Below are positions 24,790 through 36,389 of a DNA stretch of 64,000 bases, piece by piece. Source of the DNA: Locusta migratoria (Eukaryota; Arthropoda; Insecta; Orthoptera; Acrididae); assembly GCA_026315105.1 (NCBI GenBank), contig CM048744.1, positions 368,301,159 through 368,365,158 of the forward strand, given 5' to 3'. The position numbers and the translations under genes are program-made. The notes beneath the pieces were generated by a model. It did not search any database. It had not been told where the DNA came from and was given only the letters and a program-made list of their open reading frames with translations. Numbering within the stretch: position 1 is the first letter of the stretch; every line of letters begins with the position of its first letter.

Positions 24790-25483
24790 TTGCTTAGGAT
24801 GTCGCTCCACTGTATGGCAGGAGGTGTAAGACATTCCAAGAGACATCATGAGGCCTCCCCAGTTCGTCTTGTGGATAGGTTTGAGCCGCTGTCTGTTCAG
24901 AACAATGTTTCTGAGCTGAATGGTGTCTCTTATCCTGAAGTCACCACGCAGTCTGCAGTATCCGGTCTTTTACAGAGGGTGGGTTTGCTTGTAGTTGGGA
25001 GCTTCAACGTTAGATGGGTAATGAAACCCCTTTTAAGAGATGGTTGCCAAAGAGGGGAAGAAGGCCAACGTGCACTTCGTGTGCATAACGGGTGGAATCA
25101 TTCCAGATGTGGAACGGGTACTTCTGGATGACATGAAGAGTACAGGGTACAGCCAGCTGCAGGTGGTGGCTCACGTCCGTACCGATGATGTGTATTGCTT
25201 TGTGTCGGAAGAGATCCTCTCAGGTTTTGATTGACTATCTGAAGTGGTAAAGACTGCCAGTCTTGCTTGCAAGATGAAAGCAGAGCTCACCATCTCTAGC
25301 ATAGTTGACAGGACCATCTGTGGACCTCTGGTACAGAGCCAAGTGGAGGGTCTGAATCAGAGGCTCAGACGGTTCTGCGACCATGTAGGCTGCAGATTCC
25401 TTGACTTGTGCCATCGGGTGGTGGTGTTCTGGGTTCCGCTGAATAGGTCAAGAGTCCACTACATGCAGGAAGTGGCTACATAG
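24790..25483 (+). pseudogene. CR1 ORF1, SGNH/GDSL esterase-like
   Basis: The reading moves from frame 1 (24790-25131) to frame 2 (25040-25234, then 25244-25483 after one in-frame stop). Block I, normally GDSN, reads VVGSFNVRW. A middle strand FVCITGGIIPDVERVLLDDM matches the family's GG block. The block normally GTND reads RTDDVYC. Both catalytic blocks are therefore damaged. The C-terminal FLDLCHRVVVFWVPLNRS is also typical of CR1 ORF1. I infer the esterase identity from these motifs. Confidence 0.65.
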
Positions 25484-25619
25484 GTATTGGGGTCTGTGTG
25501 GTGTGTACTGGGTGCTTTTTAGGGTAGAAGGCTTTGGGGAAATATTTAAATAGGTTGTCTCAAAGGGTTCAGGTCAACCACAGGAAAAAATATAGGTCTA
25601 GGAACTATTAGTATAACAG

Positions 25620-25822
25620 TTGTGAATTGTAGCTGTGTCGGGAAAATATCAGAACTCCAAGCATTAATAGAAAGCACCGGAACACATATCATTATAGGTA
25701 GCGAAAGTTGGCTTAAGCCGGAAATAAGTTCAGCAGAAGTATCTGCAAAAGATCTAACAGTGTTCAGGAAGGATAGATTAAACAAAATAGGTGGAGGCGT
25801 GTTTGTCGCCGTCAAGAAGTAG
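25620..25822 (+). pseudogene. CR1 ORF2, endonuclease N-terminal piece
   Basis: Residues NCSCVGKISELQALIESTG, then IIGSESWLKPEISSAEV and VFRKDRLNKIGGGVFVAVK, follow the usual CR1/Jockey endonuclease order with catalytic Glu in GSESWL. A stop follows and the rest is degraded or deleted. Confidence 0.75.
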
Positions 25823-25984
25823 TCTATCGTTTAGTGAAGTTGAAGTTGATAGTTCCTGTGTGTTGTTATGGGTAGAGGTTGTAACCAAAAATAGTGAAAA
25901 GTTAATAATTGGTTCCTTTTACCGGCCTCCTGACTCTGATGATACAATAGCAGAATAGTAATAAAATTGGGAGAAAAATCTAAG

Positions 25985-26745
25985 CAGCTCTCTTAGATTG
26001 TTTGCAGATGATGCTGTCATTTACCGTCTAGTAAAATCATTTGAAATTCAAAACCAACTTCAGAATAATCTAAATAAGATATCACTATGGTGTAAAAATT
26101 GGCAATTGACTCTAAATAATGAGAAGTGTGAAGTCGTCCATATGAGTATGAAAAGAAATCCATTAAACTTGGTTTACAAGATAAATCAGTCAAATGTGAA
26201 GGCCGTAAACTCCACTAAATACCTAGTAATTACTATTAAATCAGACTTAAACTGGAAAGAAAACATAGATAACCTTGTTGGAAAGGCGAACCAGAGATTG
26301 CATTTTATTGGCAGAACCCTTAAAAGGTGCAACAGAAGTACTAAAGAAAGTGCATACACTATGCTTGTCCATACGTCTTTGGAGTATTGCTGCCCAGTGT
26401 AGGATCCTTATTAGGTGGATTTGACAGAGGACATCGAAAGAGTCCAAAGAAAGGCACCTTGTTTTGTATTGTCACGATACAGGGGAGACACCGTCATGAA
26501 AATAATAGTGGATCTGGGAAGAGAATCATTACAACAAAGGCATTTATTGCTGCGGTGTGGTCTACTTATGAAACTCCATTCACCAACATTCTCCTCCAAA
26601 AGTGGAAATATATTGACGACTCCCACTTACATAGGTAGAAATGATCATCAGAATAATATACGAGAAATTGGAGCTCGAACGGAGAAATTCAGGTGTTCTT
26701 TTTTCCTGTGCTCTATTCGAGGAAGGAATGGGAGATAGAAGTATA
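25985..26745 (+). pseudogene. CR1 ORF2, reverse transcriptase palm to C-terminus
   Basis: The piece begins at LFADDAVIY with both aspartates kept. It continues through WCKNWQLTLNNEKCEVVHM and STKYLVITIKSDLNWKENI, a tail typical of CR1 LINEs. Stops at 26400 and a frameshift near 26405 separate it from ERVQRKAPCFVLSRY and the C-terminal RCSFFLCSIRGRNG. Confidence 0.78.
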
Positions 26746-27500
26746 AAGGTGGTTCGATGAACCCTCTGCCAGGCACTAAATGTTATTTGAAGAGTATCCC
26801 ATGTAGGTGTAGGAAATATATATTTGTGATGGGGGAGGAGAGAGATAAAAATAGAGATAGAAATGAACTGCAAAACATGTTTTGATACATGCCAATGGAT
26901 GATAGATCTGAATATTTGTGGATACTGTATATACTTTGCTGCAATATACCCTAAAGATAGTGTTTAGTGGATACAAAACTAAGCAGAACTTTTCATTTTG
27001 GATATGGATATAAATAATATCCATTTTTAACCATGAAAATATAAGCAGCTAACACATCTGTTCCATTACTGTGTAATTTATAAGAATTAGATGATCAATG
27101 AAAGGTCATATTGAATACCACAATGATTGGTGAAATAGAAAGTTCTAAAGCTAACTAAAGGTGCATGTCCAAAGATTTTAAACTATCTAAAAGGTCCACC
27201 TATTCTGTGCCTTTGAAGAGAATAGTATCTAGTCTGAACCTCAAACTTGGGCTTCGTATTGATTGCAACTATAGGCAAAGGAGGATTTGAAATAAAAAAC
27301 TGATTCCAAACACTTGGAATAGAATTCAACACATTGACATAGTTTATAGAAATGCTAGGGTTTATCACTAATGATACTGCTTCAAAGCAATTTGTTCATG
27401 TTTGGAGTTAACAGCTCCTTAACAACTTAACAGACTGATTAACTTACCTTAAATTGATAAAAAAAAAAAAAAACTGAATAGTCATAATCACAGAGAATAT
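26746..27500 (+). other. Intronic stretch without a recognised gene
   Basis: AT-rich and without a supported ORF. An (A)n run lies near 27460. Confidence 0.5.
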
Positions 27501-27549
27501 ACTTTTTAGATTTATCTATTCTCCGGGGATCCAGCTTTTGCTCTGAGGC

Positions 27550-27705
27550 TCTGGTGCTCCCGTAGTAGCTGCTCTGATGTCAGGAACCTGGACATACAGA
27601 GTACCCAAACCAATGTTTGGCCTCGGAACTTTAAATATCCCAACAAAATAAACTATTTGATTATCTTGTGCCGGATTTGGGACATGTAGTGTCACATGTT
27701 ACACT
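27550..27705. repeat. Dispersed repeat, copy 1 of 2
   Basis: This block matches 46990-47135 in order: TAGCTG, then GGTGTCAGGA/GATGTCAGGA, then TGGTTATCT/TGATTATCT, and GACATGTAGTGT-ACxTGTTACACT. The shared end GACATGTAGTGT and TTACACT is the clearest part. Family unknown. Confidence 0.65.
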
Positions 27706-27855
27706 AAACCAGCAGTGCCAAATAAAATTAATTCAAATCATTTAAGGAATAAAGCTAACAACTCACTGCCCAGGTAGTAAATCTGTCAAGATGCTAATGC
27801 CACCATTGCAGTATGATAATGAGCAAAGAAGTGCACTAGTCTTTCCTCCATATTG

Positions 27856-29096
27856 GGGGAGACCAGTGTACCTAGGACCACTTTTTTATGATCACATATA
27901 AGAAATAAACTAATTGACATTCTGAAGACATTTAAAAAATATTACTGAATGTGGCACTATGTAGACACACCCCCATATTAATTTCAGGATTTTTAAAAAG
28001 GTTTTCGTGTTTCTCGCATTTGGCACTAGGTACAGGGTCAGGGGCATATATACTTGTACCTGAGGCCACAGCCTTGTACCTAGAGCCGCTACTCAACTTT
28101 TACTTTCTATAATACTATACATGGAGGAAAAGGCATTTCATAAAATGTAACAAAGCTACTTTGAAAAGAAAAAATTTAATTTTGGCCAAAAAGATGTGAG
28201 AAAACATGTCACGTATATCATTTGAAACTTATCTTAACTTAATGGGATCAACCTCCACCCAAATTATGTTGTAATGCTTTACAAGTTAGAACATATGTCA
28301 TAATTTACAGTTCTTACTGTCTCATGCACCCCCCCCCCAAATAAATAAATAAATAAAATAAAATAAAATAAAGAAAAACAAATCTGACTAAGGCCGTGGA
28401 CTGCATTGCTTTTGCTGCTTTGATGATTGCAGCTAGGTCAGATTTTTTACTTCTTCTTACCCTATTTGCTTTTTGGTGTCTAAAGATACGTGTCTGCATT
28501 TATTCTTGTTGAGAATATCTTAATTTTTTTTTAATTTAAATTTGTTCACGCATTTAAACCTAACAATGTAAGCTTAATGAATAATGAGAGCAGTAAAATG
28601 AAGAACATTAAAAAACAGCTCTGTTTTTGATTAATAAATACTGTGAACATACAGATCCTTGTAGTTACACACATTCAGTGTGAAATTTGTGCACTACCTC
28701 ATTAAATTTTCGTTATCCTTGTACCTATGTTAGAGGTGGCCCTAGGTATACACACTTTCAATGATTTATAAATGTCATTGTTTTAAGCTCTAATTCTTGC
28801 ACATACTAAATGTAAAATATGTGAATAAATAGTACTTTAAATTCTGAATTTGGTGGTATACATTGTTAAACATGATAATGCTTACTTCCAGAGAAAAAAT
28901 TCAGAAATAAATACCAGAAATTTTATTTCAGCAGCATTAAAACATGAAGAGACCTCTGTCCCTCTAACTATCTGCCTAGTTCCCTCCAATTGTTAACTGG
29001 ACCATTCATGGTATAGCTACCAACCAACTGAGAACCAAGAAACTAAATATCCCTTACTTATTTTCCAAACTGCGTGCGTGACCCTAGGTACAGTGG

Positions 29097-29100
<4 letters not shown>
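27856..29100. mobile_element. Non-coding element with inverted ends (MITE-like, about 1.24 kb)
   Basis: The left end GACCAGTGTACCTAGG (27861-27876) matches the reverse complement of the right end CCTAGGTACAGTGGTC (29083-29098): GACCACTGTACCTAGG, one mismatch in 16. The interior is AT-rich with no ORF. A (CA)n tract starts exactly at the right end. Similar GGGGAGACCAGTG sequence recurs at 38956-38968. No target duplication is evident, so the superfamily is open. Confidence 0.62.

Positions 29101-29148
<48 letters not shown>
29098..29148. repeat. (CA)n microsatellite
   Basis: Uninterrupted CA dinucleotides directly abutting the right end of the inverted-repeat element. Confidence 0.95.
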
Positions 29149-29152
<4 letters not shown>

Positions 29153-29466
29153 CTTTGCATCTTGGCATTGCAACACATCCTGAAGAATTGTATTGAAACA
29201 CATCTATGTTAAGAAAAGTTAAATGTGCTATGTAGTGGTGGTTAACCAAAACCACTGCTATGTACTATACTACTATAACAAAAATGAAACAAATTAGCAA
29301 GACCTAATTTGCATTATTAAAGTTTGGGAAGTACAGGTTATTTATCTATTGACATAAAATATAATGAATCTTGATACTTTAAATAAAGTTTTTACAGCAT
29401 CAATTTTTTTTCTTCTGTATAACAAATGTAACAAATGTAATATGCATGCTATTTCTCTCCTTTCAG

Positions 29467-29687
29467 AGAAAAAGATATAGATGAAGTATTACAGACACAC
29501 ACAGTATTTACCAATGTTTCAAAGGGACAGGTTGCCAAAAAAGATGATTTAATGAAAGCATTTGGGAAAGATGATCAGACAGAAATTTGCAAAGAAATTT
29601 TGGCCAAAGGTGAACTTCAGGTGTCAGACAAAGAGAGACATTCTCAACTTGAATCTCTCTTCAAGGACATAGCAACAACAGTAGCAG
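29467..29687 (+). CDS. SBDS: SBDS, exon 2
   Basis: The exon is bordered by acceptor CTCCTTTCAG (29457-29466) and donor GTAAAT (29688). It encodes the end of codon 44 through residue 117. The reading EKDIDEVLQTHTVF, then NVSKGQVAKKDDLMKAF and DDQTEICKEILAKGELQVS, completes the N-terminal FYSH domain. It then enters the central helical domain with DKERHSQLESLFKDIATTVA. No stop or frameshift is present. The join to exon 3 is phase 1 (GAC, Asp118). Conservation with animal SBDS is strong along the whole exon. Confidence 0.97.
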
Positions 29688-29865
29688 GTAAATAGTTTAA
29701 CTAAACAGCTTTCGTTTTTATCATTGTGACTGTGTTATTAAAATATTATTATATACCAGGCTTGCAGCTGGTAAAACCTATACTATAAAAGAGAACCATC
29801 TGTGAAATGACTCATCTTTATCAGCTGTTATGTAAACACAGTTTGGTCTTTTATAAAGTTAGCCA

Positions 29866-30030
29866 CTTGGGAGTAGCCGAGTGGTCTGGAGCGCCACGTT
29901 GCAGATCGGGTCTGAGGTTCGAATCCTCTCTCAGTCATGAATGTTAGTGTTGTCTTTAGTATAAGTTAGTTCATAAGTAGTTTGTAAGTTTAAGGACTGA
30001 TGATCCTGCAGTTAAGTCCCATAAGATTTA

Positions 30031-30043
<13 letters not shown>
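29866..30043 (+). repeat. tRNA-derived SINE, copy 2
   Basis: The Ser/Leu-like head has A-box GAGTAGCCGAGTGGTC and B-box GAGGTTCGAATCC. The tail includes GTTAGTTCATAAGTAGTTTG, shared with copy 1 at 1275-1427. The end TTAAGTCCCATAAGATTTAC runs directly into a (CA)n tract, so the microsatellite may have grown from the SINE tail. Confidence 0.78.
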
Positions 30044-30273
<230 letters not shown>

Positions 30274-30275
<2 letters not shown>

Positions 30276-30521
30276 TTGTTTACCCTCCTTTTTTCTCCCC
30301 AAGGTAAGTCTTTCCTGTCCCGGGATTGGAATGACTCCTTATCCACTCCCTTAAAACCCTCATCATTTCCTTTTCCCTCTCCTTCCCTTCTGCCTGACGA
30401 AGCAGCTAGGCTGCGAAAGCTTGTATGTGTGTTTGTATGTGTGTTTGTGTGTGATTTTATTTATTTTATTTGTTTCTATCGACGAGCCGGTCCTTCAGGT
30501 AAGTCATCTCTTTTCTATTTT

Positions 30522-30522
<1 letters not shown>
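30274..30522 (+). mobile_element. Penelope tail module (+), solo
   Basis: The module runs TTTGTTTACC, then CCCAAGGTAAGTCTTTCC, GGGATTGGAATGACTCC, the ribozyme-like motif at 30394-30422, and TATCGACGAGCCGGTCC followed by GGTAAGTCATC. The first half equals the 3' tail of the Penelope element at 61030-61175, without any coding part. It carries the GCAGC/GCTGC variant of the hairpin. Confidence 0.75.
30394..30422 (+). ncRNA. Hammerhead-like RNA motif, copy 1
   Basis: CTGACGA box, one A, stem GCAGC, loop TAG, stem GCTGC, GAAA box, then GCTT. Compared with the commonest copy, the stem differs by one compensated pair (A-T to G-C), so pairing is kept. Helix III and the cleavage site were not identified. 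Confidence 0.5.

Positions 30523-30609
<87 letters not shown>
30523..30609. repeat. (TA)n-(TG)n microsatellite
   Basis: TA then TG repeats that separate a plus-strand from a minus-strand Penelope tail. Confidence 0.95.
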
Positions 30610-30611
<2 letters not shown>

Positions 30612-30692
30612 CAAAGATTACTCACCAGGCGAAGGAGAACAATTGTGTCAGCAGCACAAATGAACAGAACACACTCACATACACACAAACGC

Positions 30693-30721
30693 AAGCTTTC
30701 GCAACCCAGTTGCTTCTTCAG
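30693..30721 (-). ncRNA. Hammerhead-like RNA motif, copy 2
   Basis: On the minus strand: CTGAAGA, A, GCAAC-TGG-GTTGC, GAAA, GCTT. All conserved boxes are intact. Confidence 0.5.
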
Positions 30722-31013
30722 GCAGAAGGGAAGGAGAGGGAAAAGGAAATGATGAGGGTTTTAAGGAAGGGGGTAAGGAGCCATTCCAATCCCGGGAGAG
30801 GAAAGACTTACTTTGGGGGAAGAAATTGGTTTCTATAGTATGTCTGCCTAGGTGTGTTTGCGTCTGTGTGAATGTGTGGGTGTGTGTGTGTGTATTTGTT
30901 CACCTTCCTTTTCTTCTCCCAAGGTAAGTCTTTCCTCTCCCGGGATTGGAATGGCTCCTCACCCCCTTCCTTAAAACCCTCATCATTTCCTTTTTCCTCT
31001 CCTTCCCTTCTGC

Positions 31014-31040
31014 CTGAAGAAGCAACTGGGTTGCGAAAGC

Positions 31041-31042
<2 letters not shown>
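31014..31042 (+). ncRNA. Hammerhead-like RNA motif, copy 3
   Basis: CTGAAGA, A, GCAAC-TGG-GTTGC, GAAA, GCTT, directly followed by a (TG)n tract (31043-31101). Confidence 0.5.
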
Positions 31043-31103
<61 letters not shown>

Positions 31104-31719
31104 CATTTATTTATTTGTGATGCTGTCACACCTGTGCTCCTTCGCCTAGTGAGTAATCTTCGTCTATTTTTTGTATATAATTTTTCCTGGTAGGAATTTT
31201 TTGGCTTTATATATAAAGCTGTCACAAGGTGCTTTGAAAAAAGTAAATCTACTGATTTTGATTTATTTAAAGTGCATTTAGCAGGAAAAATTGTACAGGT
31301 GCAACAGATTTGTGACATGACAATTAAATGCCAGTCATACAGGACAGTGGTGCCCCGAAACAGCGTCTTTTATTTGTTCTCTTGCTGCTTGCAGTGTTCA
31401 GTCAGTAACAAGGTCAGGACTACAGTCAGAACATCATGAGCAAACAGATGGTGTGTCAATGGTGTAGGCTTTTTTCCCCAAGGTTGGTGAAGTGTCCATG
31501 ATGAAGAGCTTGGTGGGTGATTGTCCCTCATCAGTGATCACCAAGTTGAGTTGGTATGGCAGCGTATCATGGAGAGCTATCACTCCCCTTTATGGGGCTC
31601 GGCAACCATTTTCTGCAGATCTCATGATACTTGTTGCAGAGAATTTTTACTGAGCACTTACTGTTTAAGAAATTCTGTGTTAGTTAAGCTTTAAATGTTT
31701 CCCTACTTGCTTTACAGTT

Positions 31720-32870
31720 CCAGATTTTTGTTCTGTAAAGGTGCATTTTGGTTTCTGCACTTCTTGATGATTGAGTAATTTTCTAAGAGGTCATAATAAC
31801 CATCTATCCTGACTTTATTTATAAAATATTCCTTTCTCGGTCTTTCCTTCTCTTTCGTATTACACTTCATAGGTATTTCATTTCACTGGCTTGGATTCTG
31901 CTCTCCTCCCCAATCGTCATTGACCATGTCTCTGCTGCGTAAGTCAGTATGGGTGCATATTACATTTTGTAGATTATCTCCGTACACCTCCTTGGAACTT
32001 ACTTATTACACACAGTTTTTCTTCCACTCTGGTAGAATGTAGAGTGTGACCTCTTGCTAACATTAATGTTCAGGCCAAGGCCGATCAGCTGTGCATACAG
32101 TTAATGTCCAGCCTTGTATTGTCTGTTAATTAACTCCCTAGCTACTTGAAATTATTCACAATTTCAAGGTTCTGGCCTTTCTCCTCTTGATGTCACCATT
32201 GTCTTGCTTTTCTTCTGTGCATTCAGTTGTTTTTGTACTTCTTTGCTATTTGTTCCCCAGACCACAATATTGTCTTCAAATTGTAATACCTTCATTTTCC
32301 TATTCCCATATGCTTCCTTTGCCTCCTTTATAATTTTGTCTATAACCATAAGAAACAAGAGGTGACAGCACACTCCCCTGTCTTAGTCCTGTTTAGTTTC
32401 TTAACCATTGTCCTCCTCCAGCTGGAGTCCATAGACTATCAAACAGTTGCTGTACATCGCTTGCACCATTTTTAAAGTTTGTGTGGCCAGTTTCTTTCTA
32501 ACCATGGTTTTCCCAAACTTTCTCCGTAGGAACACTATCATAAGCACTTACTAGATCTATGAATGTTGTGACCAGATCCTTTCAATATTCCCAATTCTTT
32601 TCCATTAGTTGCCTTATAGTGAAGATTGGTTCCATCTTCCACTCCTGAAGCTGGTCCTGTTGAAACTCTGCTTCTACATTTCTTCTCATTCTTCTGTCTA
32701 ATATTCTTTCAGGTGTCTTCGCCACTTGTGATAGGAGTTTGATTCCATCTGTAGTTATCACACACTTTTTTGTCACCCTTCTTAAATACTGGCATTGTTA
32801 TTCCTTTTCCCCATTCTTTTGGTGCACATTTCTGCTTTTTTTTCTCACACTGTGAGGGGATACCATGTGT
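31720..32870 (-). mobile_element. LINE reverse transcriptase remnant (RTE/R4-like), minus strand
   Basis: Read on the minus strand, the pieces are IKLLSQVAKTPERILDRRMR (fingers), LMEKNWEY, then FIDLVSAYDSVPTEKVW (motif A). TGLRQGSVLSPL (motif B) and LQFEDNIVVWG (motif C) follow. The catalytic FADD box has decayed to FEDN. The thumb and a downstream EGKTEKGIFYK-like segment end near 31740. Endonuclease is missing. The clade is inferred from the YDSVP and GLRQGSVLSP style; I cannot separate RTE from R4-like elements by eye. Confidence 0.65.
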
Positions 32871-33059
32871 TACTTTGAATTGAACATATCTCTATCTAGC
32901 CATGTGGCCAATAGTCAATTCCTGTTATGACTGAGTAAAAAAAATTGCTTTGTTGAACAATACCACATCGTTCATTCACTGTCAGATCACTTAATTTCAG
33001 AACAATTTCCTGCTTAACCATAATAGATTTTGATGGAATTTTGTGCAAATATTCACATA

Positions 33060-34640
33060 TTGTGAGGTCTAATAGAAAAATGTCTATACCTATACAAACA
33101 ATAGAGGAAGTTAGGAAGGCAGTTAAAGTCTAAGGAATAATAAGGCTCTAGGCGACAATAGCATTACAGCTGAGATGATAAAGGGTGGAGGTGAACATCT
33201 AATATACTGATACATCAGCTGATAGTGGAAATATGGGAAAAGGAAGAAATTCCAGGCCAATGGAACATGGCCATTATATGCCCAATTCGTGAGGAGGAGG
33301 TCAAAACAAATTGTGAAAACTGCCATGGTTTTGCATTAGTCAGTGTGGTATACAAAGTATTAGACAGTCGTCATTATGAGATCTGCACCAATTACAGAAG
33401 AAACACTCTGAAAGTACCAATGTAGCTTTTGGCAGGGCAGATCAACAGCAGACCAAATTTTCATTATCAGGCAAATAATGGAAAAGTGTTATGAATATAA
33501 TGTGAATGTACACCAGCACTTTGTAGACTTCAAACAGGCCTGTGATAGTGTTAAAAGGGAAAAGACCTTAATGGAGTTGGAATTCCCAAATAAACTAATC
33601 AGACAGGTACAAATGACCCTCACCAGCACAAAATGCCAAGTAAAACTAGAAGGAAAACTCTCTTAAGAATTTGATAACAACCAAGGATATTGATAATCGT
33701 ATGAACAAAAATTTAGCACATGCTGATGATGTGTGCATGCTGTCTAGAAGATTGAAAGAACTATAAGGAGGATTTGGCTGATTAGAAAAGGAGGCAGAAC
33801 AGTTGGGACTTAGAGTAAACAACACCAAACCACTGTATCTCTTTGCTTCTATGAAAAATGTGTTTGTTAAAGAGAACTATATTAAGTTGACATAGGCAAT
33901 TATGAGAGATGTGAGAAGTTTCAGAAACGACACATGGTTCAGATTCCACGTTAAGCTGTAGATCCCCTTACCACAGTTGAATAACTGGGATAGACTAGGG
34001 ACATGCAAATTGCCGAAGTGGAGTCCAGTTTAAAGAATTGCAACAGGCCAATGAGCCACACAAAATTATTATTTGGGAGTGCTGGTTACAGAGGATTGCA
34101 GTATAAGAGAAGAAATAAAATCAAGAATTGCTACATAAATAGAGCTTACTGGGTCATGATAAAGATCTTTCAGTTACATAGCCAGAGTTGACTGTCTATC
34201 AAACAGTCGTAAGATGGTGGTAATGTATGATTCAGAAACAAGGACAATGACTCTGGCTGAAGATGAACTCTTGAGAAGATGGGAGAGAAAAATATTAAGA
34301 AATATTTTTGGAGCCTTGAATAAGACAGGCCAAGGGAGAATGCGGAGAAATAAAGAATTAGAAGTACTTTATAGAAATACTGACTTACGGCTGAAATTAA
34401 ATGTAACAGATTGAGATGGCTGAGTCATGTAGAGCATATGTCAGAGGATTGAGCTTGTTAAAAAAATCTACAGAGGAAATTCAGGTGGCAGAAGGTGCAA
34501 AGGAAGACTTTGGAAATGACGTGAAGAATTATTTGAGAAAGATGGAAGAAATGAGCAGAAGATCATAAAGATTTGGCTGTGATTTTCAAAGGTGCCAAGG
34601 CCCTATGTGGGCTGTAGTGCCAAGGAGTAAAGTTAAAGAA
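33060..34640 (+). mobile_element. RTE-type LINE remnant, reverse transcriptase to C-terminus
   Basis: Fragments in order: EVRKAVKV with NNKALGDNSITAEMIKGG, EIWEKEEIPGQWNMAIICPI, GRSTADQIF with RQIMEKCYEYNVNVHQHF, FVDFKQACDSVKREKTLME (motif A), then HADDVCMLSRR (motif C, near 33720). The tail DSETRTMTLAEDELLRRWER at 34214-34414 follows. Motif B (GLRQGD) is largely missing. These are characteristic of RTE (BovB-like) LINEs. Numerous stops make it inactive. Confidence 0.78.
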
Positions 34641-35347
34641 AAATATGCAACTGAAGCAGATACTTTCTTCCTCTACTATGTTCAATTGTGTGTGTTCTGC
34701 TAACTGAACCTATATCCATTGTGGGCTAACAACTAACAATGGTTGTTAATTGGATTTAAAGTAGGGCATGGAAATTGTGGGACTGAGAAAAAAAATCTTA
34801 TCTTGCGAAGTAAACAAATGCAGAACATGGAAATTAATACACAATAGCTCAGTAACTCAAGGATATGGAATAGAAAATTCCCCCTCAGGGGCTCAGCATT
34901 AATTTGCTGAGTACGGGCTTGGCGAACCTGGGGCCCTGAACCGTGGGCAGTGTCGCGCCAACAGTCTGCTACACCGTAACCTCTGTGCGTGCTTAAACGA
35001 CCATCATTTGGCGTGACGGTGGAAAGTTGTACGTCAGAGACCAGAGATCTTGGCTTAATCGCCCAGGTCATGCGGACGGTACAAACCTCTATTAAAAAAA
35101 AAAAAAACCCCTCAATCTGAAAGTGTGCTACGTGCCGAGGAGATGAATGGCTGTTGAGGTTGAGCAGTCGCTAGCAAGCAATCTCTGAGGAACCTGCCGC
35201 ACCTCAGTTGTATAAGGCTTACCCATGCAAGTGGGGCTCTGCCTGGGTGGACCTTTAGATCCCTAGCTGCTTGTGGGTACAAAATGAAACTAGCCAAAGA
35301 TAGCATTGGTGGACATATAACCACAGTCTCAAAGTGCGGAAAGTTCA

Positions 35348-36389
35348 ATGCCACTTCGTATGACCACCAAATTGTTCCTATCCTTAGCCACACCCTGGGG
35401 GGAACGTAGGGCTGCTAACCGAAACGAGCCATATTCACCAAGGTATGTGGTTTGTACAAGGACTGATGGGGAATCTTTTACAACAACAAAGCCTCATTTC
35501 TTCGTTGACCATCTAGAGGAGATGTTTGGAGATGTGGTGTCCCTCTCAAAAATGCGTAATCGTTCCGTGTTGTTCCACACCGCATCCCCTGCCCAGTCAT
35601 GGGCGTTTCTTGCTTGCGACAAGCTGGGAGATATTGCGCTAAACATTATGTCACACAAGTCACTGAATCTGGTCCAGGGCATTGTATTTCACAGGGATCT
35701 CCTTTCACAGTCTGATGAGGAGTTACACGCCACCCTCGAGTGACGGGGTGTTTACTTTGTCCTGTGCGTCCATAGGGGATCTAAAGATAACAGGGTTGCC
35801 ACCAGTGCCTTCATCTTGGCCTTTGAAGGCGATACACTGCCAGAGAAGGTGAAGGTGATGTGCTACCGGTGTGATGTCAAACCTTTCATCCCTCCCCATA
35901 TGAGATGCTTCCAGTGCTGGAATTTTGGGCATATGTCCTCCCGATGCCCCTCCAGCACCACTTGTCGGGATTGTGAACATCCAGCCCTCCCGGATGCTTC
36001 ATGTACTCCGCCACCCATCTGTGTGACCTGAGGCCAGGAGCATTCTCCCTGCTCATCACAATGCCCTACTCTCCATAAGGAATAGAAAATCATTGAATAC
36101 AAGACCTTGGACCGGTTGACTTATACTGAGGCAAAGAAGAAGTCTGACAACTTGCACCCTGTTACCATGGCCACCTCTTTAGTGGCAATCACATCACATT
36201 GTCGCCGTCATCTGTGGCGACACCCATCTTCCCTACTACTTCCTTTTCTGTGGGCCCTCAGGGCCCTTAAACCTACACCTACCCCCAAGGTGGTTGGGGG
36301 CTCCCTTCCTTCTTCTGCTCCCAAGGTGATTGCCTTGAGAGCAACCTCCACCCCTCTGCCGAAGAAACAACAACCCTCTCTGGCAAGAC
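35348..36389 (+). pseudogene. LINE-B ORF1 (gag-like), 5' part
   Basis: The first frame (35348-35743) aligns with LINE-A ORF1 (YVVCTRTDGESFTTTKPHFF against YLVYTRTDGGTFTATKPLLV). A stop at 35741 and a frame change lead to 35816-36031, with knuckles CFQCWNFGHMSSRC and CRDCEHPALPDASC. A stop replaces the third knuckle region at 36028. The Pro-rich C-terminus is interrupted at 36389 by the hAT-like element and continues from 40699 to a TAA near 40830. Confidence 0.78.

Larger units (their letters stand above)
24300..26745 (+). mobile_element. CR1-like LINE remnant 3 with esterase-type ORF1 and internal deletion
   Basis: The order is a non-coding leader (24300-24780), an esterase-like ORF1 (24790-25483), an endonuclease piece (25620-25822) and then reverse transcriptase from the catalytic box LFADDAVIY (about 26000) to the C-terminus (26738). 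The endonuclease C-terminus and reverse transcriptase fingers, normally well over 1 kb, are absent between about 25950 and 25985. Esterase ORF1 is a known CR1 hallmark, which supports the clade call. Confidence 0.75.
30610..31165. mobile_element. Inverted pair of Penelope tail modules
   Basis: A minus-strand tail (30610-30822) and a plus-strand tail (about 30880-31165) are near reverse complements. Both carry the GTAAGTCTTTCC (or TTACTT) block, the GGGATTGGAATGGCTCC block, the GCAAC-TGG-GTTGC hairpin motif, and an outer end with CTCCTTCGCCT-GTGAGTAATCTT. Only about 60 bp lie between the arms, with no coding part. The outer ends match those at 61225-61255. Confidence 0.8.

Noticed and set aside
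29866..29940. Possible functional tRNA-Ser/Leu gene
   Set aside because: The arms pair incompletely, and the same head-tail arrangement recurs at 1275-1427, so it is a SINE head.
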